Below are positions 43,604-52,256 of a stretch of DNA of 64,000 nucleotides, in pieces. Each line of letters begins with the position of its first letter. Positions within the stretch are counted from its first letter, which is position 1. Where the stretch lies: assembly GCF_014698505.1 (NCBI RefSeq), contig NZ_JACJTD010000033.1, forward strand, positions 1 to 64,000. The letters are read 5' to 3'. The translations under genes were made by a program, and so were the position numbers. The notes beneath the pieces were generated by a model. The model saw nothing but the letters and a program-made list of their open reading frames with translations, did no database searches and was not told where the DNA came from. Source of the DNA: Nostoc foliaceum FACHB-393 (GTDB lineage: Bacteria > Cyanobacteriota > Cyanobacteriia > Cyanobacteriales > Nostocaceae).

Positions 43604-44620
43604 ATGTCAATACCTATAGCTTTTATAATTTGTACAGAACCTGGACGTTTAGAAGGTCAATCTTTGATGCTTGCGGAAAGTATTCGTAAGTTTTGCGGGG
43701 AATTGAAAAATACACCTATATATAGTTTTCATCCTAGAGTAGGTGAACCAATATTAAAGCAAACCCAACAAGCCTTTGAAGCGTTGCAGGTTACTCATCA
43801 ACAAATTGCAATAAATCGAGAATTTCATGAATATTATTTAGCCAATAAACCTCTAGTTTGTGCATATGCAGAACAAAATATAGATGCAGAAATATTGGTT
43901 TTTTTAGACAGTGATAAATGCTTTTTTTCTGAACCAAAAGAATTTTTATTACCAGTAAATTGTAACATACGGTTACGTCCTGAGTATGGTCAAGGAATTG
44001 GTTCTACAGGTCTGCAAGACCCTCAAGAATGGTATTGGCAAAAACTATATGAAGTATTGGGAGTAAAGCATGAGATATTTGTTGACACACCAATTGGTAA
44101 TAAAAGAATCAGAGCCTACTGGAATTCTGGTTTAGTTGCTGTGAGGAGGAGTGCGGGTATATTTACAGCTTGGAAAGAGAACTTTGAAAAAGTAATACGC
44201 CTGGATATTACTCCTCCCCAGGGTATTTATTTTGTTGAGCAGTCTGTTTTGTCTGTAACTTTATGTGCCTTGGGAGAAAATGTCGAACATCTTACTCCTA
44301 ACTATAGTTATCCATTACCTTTGCATAACCGTTTATCAACAAAACTACAAATTCAACATTGGGATGATATTGTATCCATTCATTATTTCAACTTATTCTT
44401 TTATAACGATTGGAATGCACAAATCAAAAGATTGAAAAAAATCAATATCAATTCAGATAAATATCGATGGTTATGTCAAGAGGTTGTCAGACTTAATATG
44501 CCTCGTGTGTCAGTTTGGCATCGATATATGTTGACAATCAGAAGAATGGAACAAAAATTAAAAAACTTTAATTTAGATGTTAATATCAGTGGCTGGATAG
44601 AAAAGATGGTTAAATTTTAA
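43604..44620 (+). CDS. Putative glycosyltransferase, GT-A-like
   Basis: 338 residues. FIICTEPGRLEGQSLMLAES near the start and EILVFLDSDKCFFSEPKEFL (~105, DxD) suggest a GT-A transferase related to the glycogenin/GT8-like or nucleotide-diphospho-sugar transferases. AYWNSGLVAVRRSAGIFTAW (~190) matches the acceptor-side block of such enzymes. No named family could be assigned with certainty. Eighth gene of the cluster. Confidence 0.65.
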   Translation: MSIPIAFIICTEPGRLEGQSLMLAESIRKFCGELKNTPIYSFHPRVGEPILKQTQQAFEALQVTHQQIAINREFHEYYLANKPLVCAYAEQNIDAEILVFLDSDKCFFSEPKEFLLPVNCNIRLRPEYGQGIGSTGLQDPQEWYWQKLYEVLGVKHEIFVDTPIGNKRIRAYWNSGLVAVRRSAGIFTAWKENFEKVIRLDITPPQGIYFVEQSVLSVTLCALGENVEHLTPNYSYPLPLHNRLSTKLQIQHWDDIVSIHYFNLFFYNDWNAQIKRLKKININSDKYRWLCQEVVRLNMPRVSVWHRYMLTIRRMEQKLKNFNLDVNISGWIEKMVKF

Positions 44621-44753
44621 ACTTACCTAAAAATATACGGGAGATAAAAATTTGATGTTTGCATTATGAAGGTAAATTTGCAAAAATTGCATAAAAGTGC
44701 ATTATTTTTATGATTGTTTTTGTAGATAGTAGATATTATATGAGGGAGATGAA

Positions 44754-45641
44754 ATGAAGCAAGCAAATCTAGCTGTAATTATGACATGTTATAACAGGCG
44801 GAATACAACTCTTGCCTGTTTACATGCTTTATATGAGCAAACAAATCATTGTGATGTTTATTTAACTGATGATGGTAGCTCTGATGGCACTGCACAGGCT
44901 ATCAAAGCAGAATATCCAGCAGTAAACATTCTTCAGGGTAATGGCAATTTATTCTGGGTGGGAGGAATGCATCTCGCCTTTGGTGAGGCGATAAGAAATC
45001 AATATGATTATTACCTGTGGTTAAATGATGACACGTTTCTGGAAGCCAATGCTGTCAGCAAACTATTACAGATTCATCAAAATTTGGCTGAACAAGATTC
45101 TCCAAACTCAATTGTAGTTGGTTCAACTAAAGACCCAACAACAGGAAGAGCAACCTATGGAGGAGCGGTAAAATCCAAAAAATGGTATTCTAACAAGTTT
45201 GAATTTTTAGAACCGAGTTCCGTTATCCAAAAATGCGATGCTATGTATGGTAACTGTGTGCTAATCCCTAAAAGTGTTGTCGCAAAAGTTGGCAATATTG
45301 ATACAGCTTTTGTTCACAGTTTAGGAGATTTAGATTATGCCCTCAGAGCGCGTAAATTGGGTTGTCAAATATGGGTAGCTCCTGGATATGTTGGTACTTG
45401 TACGAAAAATTCTATCCGCAATAGTTGGGTAGATACCAATTTAAGTATATTAGAACGCTTGAAAAAGGTGCTGCAAATTAAAGGATTTCCATTGAAATCA
45501 TGGACTATATTTTGTAGCAGGCACTCTGGTCCATTCTGGATGTTGTACTGGTTTTTACCCTATATTAGAGCAATTATTGGTTACAAGGACTTAGCAATTT
45601 CTCCTACATTTTCTGAGGATATTAACCAAACTAATTCATAA
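44754..45641 (+). CDS. Family 2 glycosyltransferase (rhamnosyltransferase-like)
   Basis: 295 residues. VIMTCYNRRNTTLACLHALY, VYLTDDGSSDGTAQAI, NGNLFWVGGMHLAFGEAI and LWLNDDTFLEANAVSKLL (metal-binding NDD) are the hallmarks of WbbL/RfbF-like GT2 enzymes. GDLDYALRARKLGCQIWVAP is the usual C-terminal catalytic block. GAGGGAGATGAA precedes the ATG. It is preceded by a 130-bp A+T-rich spacer. Confidence 0.9.
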   Translation: MKQANLAVIMTCYNRRNTTLACLHALYEQTNHCDVYLTDDGSSDGTAQAIKAEYPAVNILQGNGNLFWVGGMHLAFGEAIRNQYDYYLWLNDDTFLEANAVSKLLQIHQNLAEQDSPNSIVVGSTKDPTTGRATYGGAVKSKKWYSNKFEFLEPSSVIQKCDAMYGNCVLIPKSVVAKVGNIDTAFVHSLGDLDYALRARKLGCQIWVAPGYVGTCTKNSIRNSWVDTNLSILERLKKVLQIKGFPLKSWTIFCSRHSGPFWMLYWFLPYIRAIIGYKDLAISPTFSEDINQTNS

Positions 45642-45760
45642 TTTTGATCCTTCCAATAGGGTCATTAGCCAATAATATTTGGATAATTCATTTCAAAAAA
45701 TTAACAAATGTAACTTCAAAAATAAATTTATTAACTTTTAAATAATCAGCAATCATTGTT

Positions 45761-46912
45761 ATGGGCAAACGTTTACTAATTGTTTCAACACTCGATTCCA
45801 GTCAACCATTTGGTGCCTTTACTAGACCTTTTTATCTAGGAAAATATCTTACTAAAGATTTTGATTTTTTTCAGATTGGATTAGATTGTTCGTCTGTTAA
45901 TTATGCACCTTCTGTTTCAATTGGGTCAAGAAGCCTGAAGTCATATATTCAAACTATAGAAAAGTGCATTGACGATTTTTGCCCAGATATCGTGTATGCT
46001 CAAGAAACATTACCTGGATTGGCTGCTTTCATTTCACTGAAGCTTAGAAAATACAGTAATTCATCTCTTGTATTAGATTTCCATACATTTTCGGCATATG
46101 AATACTGGATGCGTTTGTTTTCAGTTGCCAATCCTTTCAAAGAGTTTGTACAATGTATTAAGACATATATTGCTCAGGGGATTTTGATATTCTCTGGTAG
46201 TCCTATTATTGCAGCAGGTGACTCAATTCCTAAACTAATTTCGCAGTGGTATGGTAAAACTCCACAGCAGATTTATTGTATCGGGAATGGAGTTACTGAA
46301 GACTTACTAAATACCGAATCGTTTTCGGATAAAGACCCATATCAAGCATTCAGACCAGCTAAAGTAGTGGTTCTTATTGCTCCTAAAACGTTTCAATTTC
46401 CAAGTAATGATATGTCTGTAGCAATGACTATTGAGGTTGCTAAATATCTTGAAGGTCATCGGCAGAAAGTACATTTTGTTGTTATTGGTAGAGATAGTAG
46501 TGATATTTCAGAACCAATACCCTCTAACATTTGTTTTTTAGGTTTTTTACCTAAAAGGGAGGATTTTATTACCCATCTTAAATATGCAGATATTACTTTG
46601 CTGCCATTCTCTAAACAAGCAGTAGCAGGCGGTGCTAGGAATAAAGCGTTAGATTATTTCGCTAGTAGAAAGTTAGTTGTATCGACACCAGAAGGCTTGC
46701 GAGGCTTAGAAGAATTTCGCCACTTAGAACATCTGTTAATAACAGGATACTCTACGGAAGAAGTTGCTAACACAGTGCTGGAGGCAGCTTCAAACATTGA
46801 TAAATATCAATCACTTGTAGATAAAGCATATACCTTAATTACAGAAAAATATTCTTGGAATGCAAGAGCAGAGAATATCGCGGAAATCCTGCTGAAAGTA
46901 AGTCCTGCTTAG
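45761..46912 (+). CDS. Family 4-like glycosyltransferase
   Basis: 383 residues, GT-B fold. RLLIVSTLDSSQPFGAFTRP at the start, IYAQETLPGLAAFI-like donor-side region (VYAQETLPG in the sequence), VHFVVIGRDSSDISEPIPSN and the C-terminal DITLLPFSKQAVAGGARNKA with LDYFASRKLVVSTPEGLRGL. The C-terminal block substitutes for the usual EX7E region. The donor sugar is unknown. Tenth gene of the cluster. Confidence 0.82.
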   Translation: MGKRLLIVSTLDSSQPFGAFTRPFYLGKYLTKDFDFFQIGLDCSSVNYAPSVSIGSRSLKSYIQTIEKCIDDFCPDIVYAQETLPGLAAFISLKLRKYSNSSLVLDFHTFSAYEYWMRLFSVANPFKEFVQCIKTYIAQGILIFSGSPIIAAGDSIPKLISQWYGKTPQQIYCIGNGVTEDLLNTESFSDKDPYQAFRPAKVVVLIAPKTFQFPSNDMSVAMTIEVAKYLEGHRQKVHFVVIGRDSSDISEPIPSNICFLGFLPKREDFITHLKYADITLLPFSKQAVAGGARNKALDYFASRKLVVSTPEGLRGLEEFRHLEHLLITGYSTEEVANTVLEAASNIDKYQSLVDKAYTLITEKYSWNARAENIAEILLKVSPA

Positions 46913-47017
46913 TTAATTTAAATATTTAAATAAGTATTTAAATATTGCTAATTCATTTTTAAATGCTCACCGTTTCTGTGACATTAAGTCTCCTAGTTGT
47001 AAAATAAAGATTAAGTC

Positions 47018-47842
47018 ATGAAAAATCGATTTTCTTATAAATTTCTTGGTATTAAATTGGATGCCCTCTCTATCCCAGAGTTAAATTTATTGATAGAAGA
47101 ATCTATTGAGAAGAATGATAAATGGATTATTGCTAATCATAACTTGCATAGTCTTTATCTCTTTCATAATGATCTAAAAATGCAAGATTTTTATGCCAAG
47201 GCAAAATATATCCATATTGATGGTATGCCTTTATTGTTTATTGGAAAGCTGTTAGGTTTTCCAATGAAACGAGAACAAAGAGTAACCTATGCTGACTGGG
47301 TATGGCCTCTGATGGCGGAAGCTGCTAATAAAGACTGGCGTGTATTCTATTTAGGTTCAAAGCCAGGAGTTGCTGAACAAGGAGCAAATATTTTGCGCCA
47401 GAGATTTCCTGGTTTACAGATTGCTTGCGCTCATGGCTATATTGATATGGATAAAGATAGTCAAGAAAATCTTGCTACTCTAGCTGCAATTAATGCTTAC
47501 AAACCCCATGTATTAATGGTTGGGATGGGTATGCCACGCCAAGAGTATTGGATTTCAGAAAATCTTGAACATATTCACACCAACAGTATTTTGACTAGTG
47601 GAGCCTGCATGGACTATGTAGCAGGAGCAATACCTACTCCGCCTCGCTGGATGGGAAAGGTGGGCTTAGAATGGTTGTATCGGTTGTTTTGTGAACCGAA
47701 AAGGCTTTGGAGACGTTACTTACTTGAGCCTTGGTTTGTAGGCACATTATTTTTACGAGAAATTTGGAGTATGCCAAGTCAACAAAAAAAAAATAGAATG
47801 CTGCTATTTATCAGCACAAGATTTCACAAGTTTGTAGCGTGA
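47018..47842 (+). CDS. WecG/TagA/CpsF family glycosyltransferase (GT26)
   Basis: 274 residues. IHIDGMPLLFIGKLLG (~65), VFYLGSKPGVAEQGANIL (~110), VLMVGMGMPRQEYWI (~168) and SILTSGACMDYVAGAIPTPP (~195) are the standard GT26 blocks; the family includes the ManNAc transferases TagA and WecG. The protein has no true transmembrane segment, but the C-terminal ~40 residues (RLWRRYLLEPWFVGTLFLRE) form the amphipathic membrane-contacting tail. Last gene of the cluster. Confidence 0.92.
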   Translation: MKNRFSYKFLGIKLDALSIPELNLLIEESIEKNDKWIIANHNLHSLYLFHNDLKMQDFYAKAKYIHIDGMPLLFIGKLLGFPMKREQRVTYADWVWPLMAEAANKDWRVFYLGSKPGVAEQGANILRQRFPGLQIACAHGYIDMDKDSQENLATLAAINAYKPHVLMVGMGMPRQEYWISENLEHIHTNSILTSGACMDYVAGAIPTPPRWMGKVGLEWLYRLFCEPKRLWRRYLLEPWFVGTLFLREIWSMPSQQKKNRMLLFISTRFHKFVA

Positions 47843-48021
47843 TTGAGTAATGATTGAGTCTCTCCAAGCCTTACCAGTAGGTAGCTCAATTTGTCACGAA
47901 TTTATAAAATACTGTTTTAAAGCTTAACCATTAATTAGTGAGCACGCCTGATTCAAGTTTTGTACTTATGAATAGCGAAGAATCTCGCCACATACTTCGC
48001 TTGGAATAATATTTAAAAGCG

Positions 48022-49194
48022 CTATTTACGCCTGGGTGGAGTATAAGTTACTTGCTTAAAAGCCTGGGCAATAGCATTGCGGGCAGGTTTAGGTTGCAGG
48101 TTCTCATCGAAGGGAAGCGGACGCAGAAATTTCCAGAGATTTGGATTGTCCCTAAAGGTTTTTCTTGGCATCCAGTCAGGATGACGTATCCAAGTATGAC
48201 GATCGGTAAGTCCCCATGTAATTATAGTATCAACTTTAGCTGCAAAGCAAATGTCAAGATATCGTTTGTAACTATCGGCTACCATCTGGTCTAGCTTTTT
48301 GATGCTATCGGGTAGTGGGGTATCAATGATAATATCTAATTCTGTGATTATTGGTTTAACTTCAAGATCGTTAAGCCGTTTTAAGACGGAATTAAATCCT
48401 TTCTCGTCAAAACCATAGGCTGTAGAAAACCATAGATGTGATTGGATACCTGCTCCATCAATTTTAACGCCACTATTCTTCAGATATTCGACCATTTTTA
48501 AGAAACGGTTTGATTTCCATGTAGCGCCTTCGATGCCAAAATCATTGAGGTAAAATTTCTTGCTGCTATCAACTGAAGCAGCAATTAAAAATAAGTCTCG
48601 AATTAATTCTGGCTTTACCCCTTTACGCAAACCGTAGGTAGCGTTATCAGTTTCATTCTCATTATCAGCGATAATTTCATTAGCTATATCCCAAGACTTT
48701 AAAACCTTGCTATTACGATAATGACCCATAACTCCTTTAACATGCCGTTCGAGCATTTTAAGAGTGGGGGGGTAAGGAACCCAGTCTGGTTTTCCCATGT
48801 GCCAGAAAAGAGTATGCCCGTGCAAGTCTATATTATGCTTTTGGCAGAAATCAGCGATCGCATCTGCTGATTCAAAAGTAAATTTTCCTGGCTGTGGTTC
48901 AGTGGCGTTCCATTTTAATTCACCATTTGGTGTCACAATCGAACATTCACGAGCCATTAGGCTAGCGTAATCCTTCTCTGTTTGCAAAAATTCACTAGAA
49001 ATTGCTGCGCCATAACGTTTTCCTTTGGCGGCAGCTAATTGCCGAAGAGGAGAATTTACATTTGTATAATTTGCCGCAATAGCATTCGTACTCTGATCTT
49101 CTTTTTGTTTATCCTTTTGTAAAAACCCCATAGTCAATAAGGCAGAAAGGGTTGTGTATCCTACTCGTGTTAAAAATTTTCTCCGATCAGGCAT
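48022..49194 (-). CDS. GH10 endo-1,4-beta-xylanase, Tat-exported
   Basis: 390 residues. The N-terminus MPDRRKFLTRVGYTTLSALL carries a twin-arginine motif and hydrophobic stretch. The GH10 barrel (~50-375) shows DLHGHTLFWHMGKPDWVP, KSWDIANEIIADNENET (acid/base Glu in the NE pair), LNDFGIEG, GAGIQSHLW and PIITELDIIID (nucleophile Glu). GH10 enzymes cut beta-1,4-xylan. Next to a polysaccharide cluster, trimming or release of the cell's own polymer is possible. Convergent with the GT26 gene and not part of its transcript. Confidence 0.9.
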   Translation of the reverse strand: MPDRRKFLTRVGYTTLSALLTMGFLQKDKQKEDQSTNAIAANYTNVNSPLRQLAAAKGKRYGAAISSEFLQTEKDYASLMARECSIVTPNGELKWNATEPQPGKFTFESADAIADFCQKHNIDLHGHTLFWHMGKPDWVPYPPTLKMLERHVKGVMGHYRNSKVLKSWDIANEIIADNENETDNATYGLRKGVKPELIRDLFLIAASVDSSKKFYLNDFGIEGATWKSNRFLKMVEYLKNSGVKIDGAGIQSHLWFSTAYGFDEKGFNSVLKRLNDLEVKPIITELDIIIDTPLPDSIKKLDQMVADSYKRYLDICFAAKVDTIITWGLTDRHTWIRHPDWMPRKTFRDNPNLWKFLRPLPFDENLQPKPARNAIAQAFKQVTYTPPRRK

Positions 49195-49616
49195 AAATTA
49201 TACTTAATAAAAAACACATAGATTATTATATTACAGAAGAAGTTTTGATACTTTTTAAGGTTTAGTTATGATTTCCACAATCATTGCAGCCCAAGCAGTT
49301 AAAGCTACCCTTTATCTCCCCCATCAGTAACTTTTCCTGCCGAATGCTGCACCAACACTAACTAAGAACTACAAGAATTTATCGATTTTCACTCAGATAT
49401 ACGGAGTTTGAGTAGTTTTGCAGTATAGCCAAGAGCGATCGCCGCTAGAATATTATAATTTATGTCTTTCATGGCTAATTTTTCAACTAAATGTTTGCCT
49501 TTGGCGTTCCCGCAGGGTAGCTATCACAAGGTTTTTGGGAGATTGCTACCCTTCTCTACGAGACGCACTTGCATTCGGTCACAATGACGGTTATTTAAGC
49601 GGAAATGATACTACTT
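49195..49616. other. Intergenic with dispersed repeat pieces
   Basis: No gene. About 49500-49568 contains a Nostoc-type repeat pair: GGCGTTCCCGCAGGGTAGC (around 49503) and, inverted relative to it, GCTACCCTTCTCTACGAGACG (GGGTAGC at 49515-49521 pairs with GCTACCC at 49545-49551). Confidence 0.5.
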
Positions 49617-49835
49617 CTAACTTGTTTTCGGCTTGATGTATGCGATCGCTTGTTTCCAAACAGTGCTTTGCTGACTGTTTTCATCAGCAATACAGATACA
49701 CTGTGGATCTTGCCATAAAACCTTTCCTGTCAACACATCACCAGTCAGCAGCTTTAATTCCACTGGCGTTGTTTGTTTAATCAGGTTTTGGACTTGTCTA
49801 ATACTGGGTAAAGTGGTGTCAAATTCGGTAAGCAT
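49617..49835 (-). CDS. hfq: Cyanobacterial Hfq-like Sm protein
   Basis: 72 residues from ATG 49835. The Sm fold is visible: NLIKQTTPVELKLLTGDVLT (Sm1), GKVLWQDPQCICIADEN and TVWKQAIAYIKP (Sm2, replacing the KHA/YKH motif of enterobacterial Hfq). Cyanobacterial Hfq lacks the usual RNA-binding residues and in Synechocystis acts with the type IV pilus motor rather than as a general sRNA chaperone. Position divergent from dapF, 69 bp apart, is conserved in cyanobacteria. The frame extends upstream to 49931 into dapF, but that part has no homology. Confidence 0.9.
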   Translation of the reverse strand: MLTEFDTTLPSIRQVQNLIKQTTPVELKLLTGDVLTGKVLWQDPQCICIADENSQQSTVWKQAIAYIKPKTS

Positions 49836-49904
49836 TTTTAGTAAAGATGAACCTACAAGGCAAAATAAAGAGTAACTAATCCTTGATAATTCATCCTTGA
49901 AGAA

Positions 49905-50744
49905 ATGGCAATCGAATTTACTAAGTATCATGGTCTAGGCAACGACTTTATTTTGATTGACAATCGCTCGTCATCTTTGCCTGTAGTGACACCAGAGCAA
50001 GCCATCAAGTTGTGTGATCGCCACTTTGGCATCGGTGCTGATGGTGTAATTTTTGCCCTACCGGGAGAAAACGGCACTGACTACACCATGCGGATTTTTA
50101 ATTCCGATGGTTCAGAACCAGAAATGTGTGGTAACGGCATTCGCTGTTTAGCTGGCTTTTTAGCAGACTTAGAAGGCGAATCCCGGAATCAAGACTCATA
50201 TCGCATTCATACTTTGGGCGGTGTCATGACTCCCCAACTCTTATCTGATGGTCAAGTTAAAGTAGACATGGGTTTACCCAGGTTACTCGCTAGCGAAATT
50301 CCTACCACTCTTGCACCCGCCCAAGAAAAAGTAATTTCTCAGCCGTTAGAGGTGGCGGGACAAACTTGGGATGTCACCTGTGTAAATATGGGAAATCCTC
50401 ACTGCATTACCTTTGTGGAAGATGTAGCTGCAATTGAGCTAGAAAGCATAGGCCCGAAATTTGAGCATCACCCAGTTTTTCCCCAACGCATAAATACCGA
50501 ATTTATTCAAGTGGTACGCCGTGACTATTTGAAAATGCGGGTGTGGGAACGGGGTGCTGGGATTACATTGGCTTGTGGGACTGGTGCTTGTGCTTCCTTG
50601 GTGGCTGGAGTGTTAACAGGGAAATGCGATCGCACTGCAACTATAGAATTACCAGGTGGCCCTTTGCAAATTGAATGGTCAGAAATCGACCAACGGGTTT
50701 ACATGACAGGCCCGGCTGAGAGGGTCTTTACGGGTAAACTGTAA
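49905..50744 (+). CDS. dapF: Diaminopimelate epimerase
   Basis: 279 residues with both active-site cysteines in place: SEPEMCGNGIRCLAG (~75) and LACGTGACASLVAG (~225). The N-terminus EFTKYHGLGNDFILIDNR and VNMGNPHCITFV are invariant blocks. It interconverts LL- and meso-diaminopimelate for lysine and peptidoglycan synthesis. Divergent from hfq. Length is normal. Confidence 0.96.
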   Translation: MAIEFTKYHGLGNDFILIDNRSSSLPVVTPEQAIKLCDRHFGIGADGVIFALPGENGTDYTMRIFNSDGSEPEMCGNGIRCLAGFLADLEGESRNQDSYRIHTLGGVMTPQLLSDGQVKVDMGLPRLLASEIPTTLAPAQEKVISQPLEVAGQTWDVTCVNMGNPHCITFVEDVAAIELESIGPKFEHHPVFPQRINTEFIQVVRRDYLKMRVWERGAGITLACGTGACASLVAGVLTGKCDRTATIELPGGPLQIEWSEIDQRVYMTGPAERVFTGKL

Positions 50745-50776
50745 CCGACTTCCCATTGGCATTACTCAAGTAGTAG

Positions 50777-50902
50777 CAATACTTTTCGGTTAAGGGGGAA
50801 AAGGTTAAAGGGAAAGGGTTTGAATTTACCTTTACCCCAAGCCCAGTAACCTTTCCCCAGACCAAAAGAGAGATTGTTGGGTTTATCCGAAAAGCATTGC
50901 AG
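50777..50902. mobile_element. MITE-like element inserted in an alkA relic
   Basis: About 126 bp bounded by near-identical inverted ends: GCAATACTTTTCGG (50776-50789) and CCGAAAAGCATTGC (50887-50900), 13 of 14 matching. Inside are further inverted purine/pyrimidine tracts. A direct repeat GTAGTAG flanks it at 50770-50776 and 50903-50909, as expected for a target-site duplication. There is no coding capacity. Confidence 0.7.
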
Positions 50903-50957
50903 GTAGTAGTGTCATAAAAGTCTTGCAGCGATCGCGGTGGTGGCTTCCAAATGAGTT

Positions 50958-51048
50958 AGGACTTACGCAAAATCATGAAAAAACGAACCGCCAAGTACGC
51001 CAAGTGCGCCAAGTAATAAGAGTTGTAGAGGGTTTTTGCGTAAGTCCT
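50958..51048. mobile_element. 91-bp MITE-like element with 15-bp perfect inverted ends
   Basis: AGGACTTACGCAAAA at 50958-50972 and its exact reverse complement at 51034-51048. The interior has a direct repeat of CGCCAAGT units (CCGCCAAGTACGCCAAGTGC). It is too short to encode a transposase and resembles non-autonomous cyanobacterial transposons with GGACTTACGCA ends. Confidence 0.75.
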
Positions 51049-51199
51049 GTGAGTGCAAGCTGCTCTTAATTATGCCCGCGATCGCGCCAAGCAGGAACCA
51101 GCCCGCTATCAGAAATCAATTGTCTATGAAGTTTTAAGGGTTGCTAGTAAGTACTTTAGTGCTTAGAAAATCAGGACTAAAGTCTTGACTACGAACTTG

Positions 51200-52198
51200 T
51201 TAAGATTCACTTTCCACTGGAGACTGCATGGGGATATTAACTGTAGATTTAATAGATTCTTTAGTAGAAATAGCTAGATAGATACCACCTAAAATTAGAC
51301 CCAACCCTAGGAAGTTAAAAACACTCAAATTTTCCGAAAAAAGTATCCAAGCAAGAATAGCAACAATCACTGGATTGAGTAGCAAGAGTAAAGAGAGGAA
51401 TCCTGAAGAAAAAGTTTTCAGGCTGTATACAATTAGCCCATGACCCAAGGCTTCACAAATAGCACCTAGTGCAAATACTACTAACCAACCTGACAAAGAA
51501 ACTGGGAAAACTTGTTTTTCAAAGATGAGCACTACTGGGAGCATTAATGAAGTTGCGATGACACAGCGCCACATAAGGATGGTAATAATTGAAAACTTAT
51601 TGCGGATTTGCTCGATAAGTAAAAAGTTTGCTGCATAAAATATCGATGAGATGAGGGCAACGGCATCACCTGTAAAATTATTATTAGAGCGTAATAAATC
51701 TTCAAATCCAACTGCGATCGCGCCAATCATTGCTAATATTAAACCAATGATAAATTTGCGCCCAAAAATTTGATTAAAAAACAGCCAACCTCCTAATGTA
51801 GTGAATAGCGGATTGAGACTACCTAACGCATTAGCATTAGCAGCACCAGTCTGGGTTAGCGACCAAGTCCAAGATAATCGGCCTAATACATGAACTAGAC
51901 CCACTGCTATTAAAAACGCTATATCTTTGATTGGATAAGACTGCTGTCGTAATACAGGTTCATCATCCGTAATCTGAGTCCGTGCTTGGTTAATTCCACT
52001 CCATAATCCAAAGATAATAGTTGCTATCCATAAGCGATTAAAAAATGTAGCGGCGGCGCTCATTTCCCTAACAGCAATTTTAATAAGTATTGCTGTCGCC
52101 GATAAAGCTAATAATGCGGTTATAACTGTTATTATCGGTAGTATTTTTGAAGCTTTATTAGGTTTTTCTGGTGTTAGGCTTAATTGATTTTCTACCAT
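51200..52198 (-). CDS. DMT-superfamily transporter (EamA family)
   Basis: 332 residues with ten predicted membrane segments arranged as two EamA repeats (~20-170 and ~185-310). GALGSLNPLFTTLGG-like ANALGSLNPLFTTLGGWLFF and FSSGFLSLLLLLNPVIVAIL are the paired conserved regions. Members export amino acids or other metabolites; the substrate here is unknown. Monocistronic. The N-terminal ~20 residues are polar and cytoplasmic. Confidence 0.88.
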   Translation of the reverse strand: MVENQLSLTPEKPNKASKILPIITVITALLALSATAILIKIAVREMSAAATFFNRLWIATIIFGLWSGINQARTQITDDEPVLRQQSYPIKDIAFLIAVGLVHVLGRLSWTWSLTQTGAANANALGSLNPLFTTLGGWLFFNQIFGRKFIIGLILAMIGAIAVGFEDLLRSNNNFTGDAVALISSIFYAANFLLIEQIRNKFSIITILMWRCVIATSLMLPVVLIFEKQVFPVSLSGWLVVFALGAICEALGHGLIVYSLKTFSSGFLSLLLLLNPVIVAILAWILFSENLSVFNFLGLGLILGGIYLAISTKESIKSTVNIPMQSPVESES

Positions 52199-52256
52199 TT
52201 AATTATATTTATTAAACAAACTGCCAAGTACGAAGGAGTAATGATTATGTGCAAGT

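Larger units (their letters stand above)
50745..51199. other. Intergenic with alkA relic and two MITE-like elements
   Basis: No gene. A ~48-bp relic matching the 3' end of alkA (50757-50776 and 50903-50929, compared with about 52269-52310) is split by a MITE-like element at 50777-50902. A second MITE-like element follows at 50958-51048. Confidence 0.75.

Noticed and set aside
49836..49931. Upstream extension of Hfq
   Set aside because: It runs into dapF, and known cyanobacterial Hfq proteins start with MLTEFDT, matching ATG 49835.
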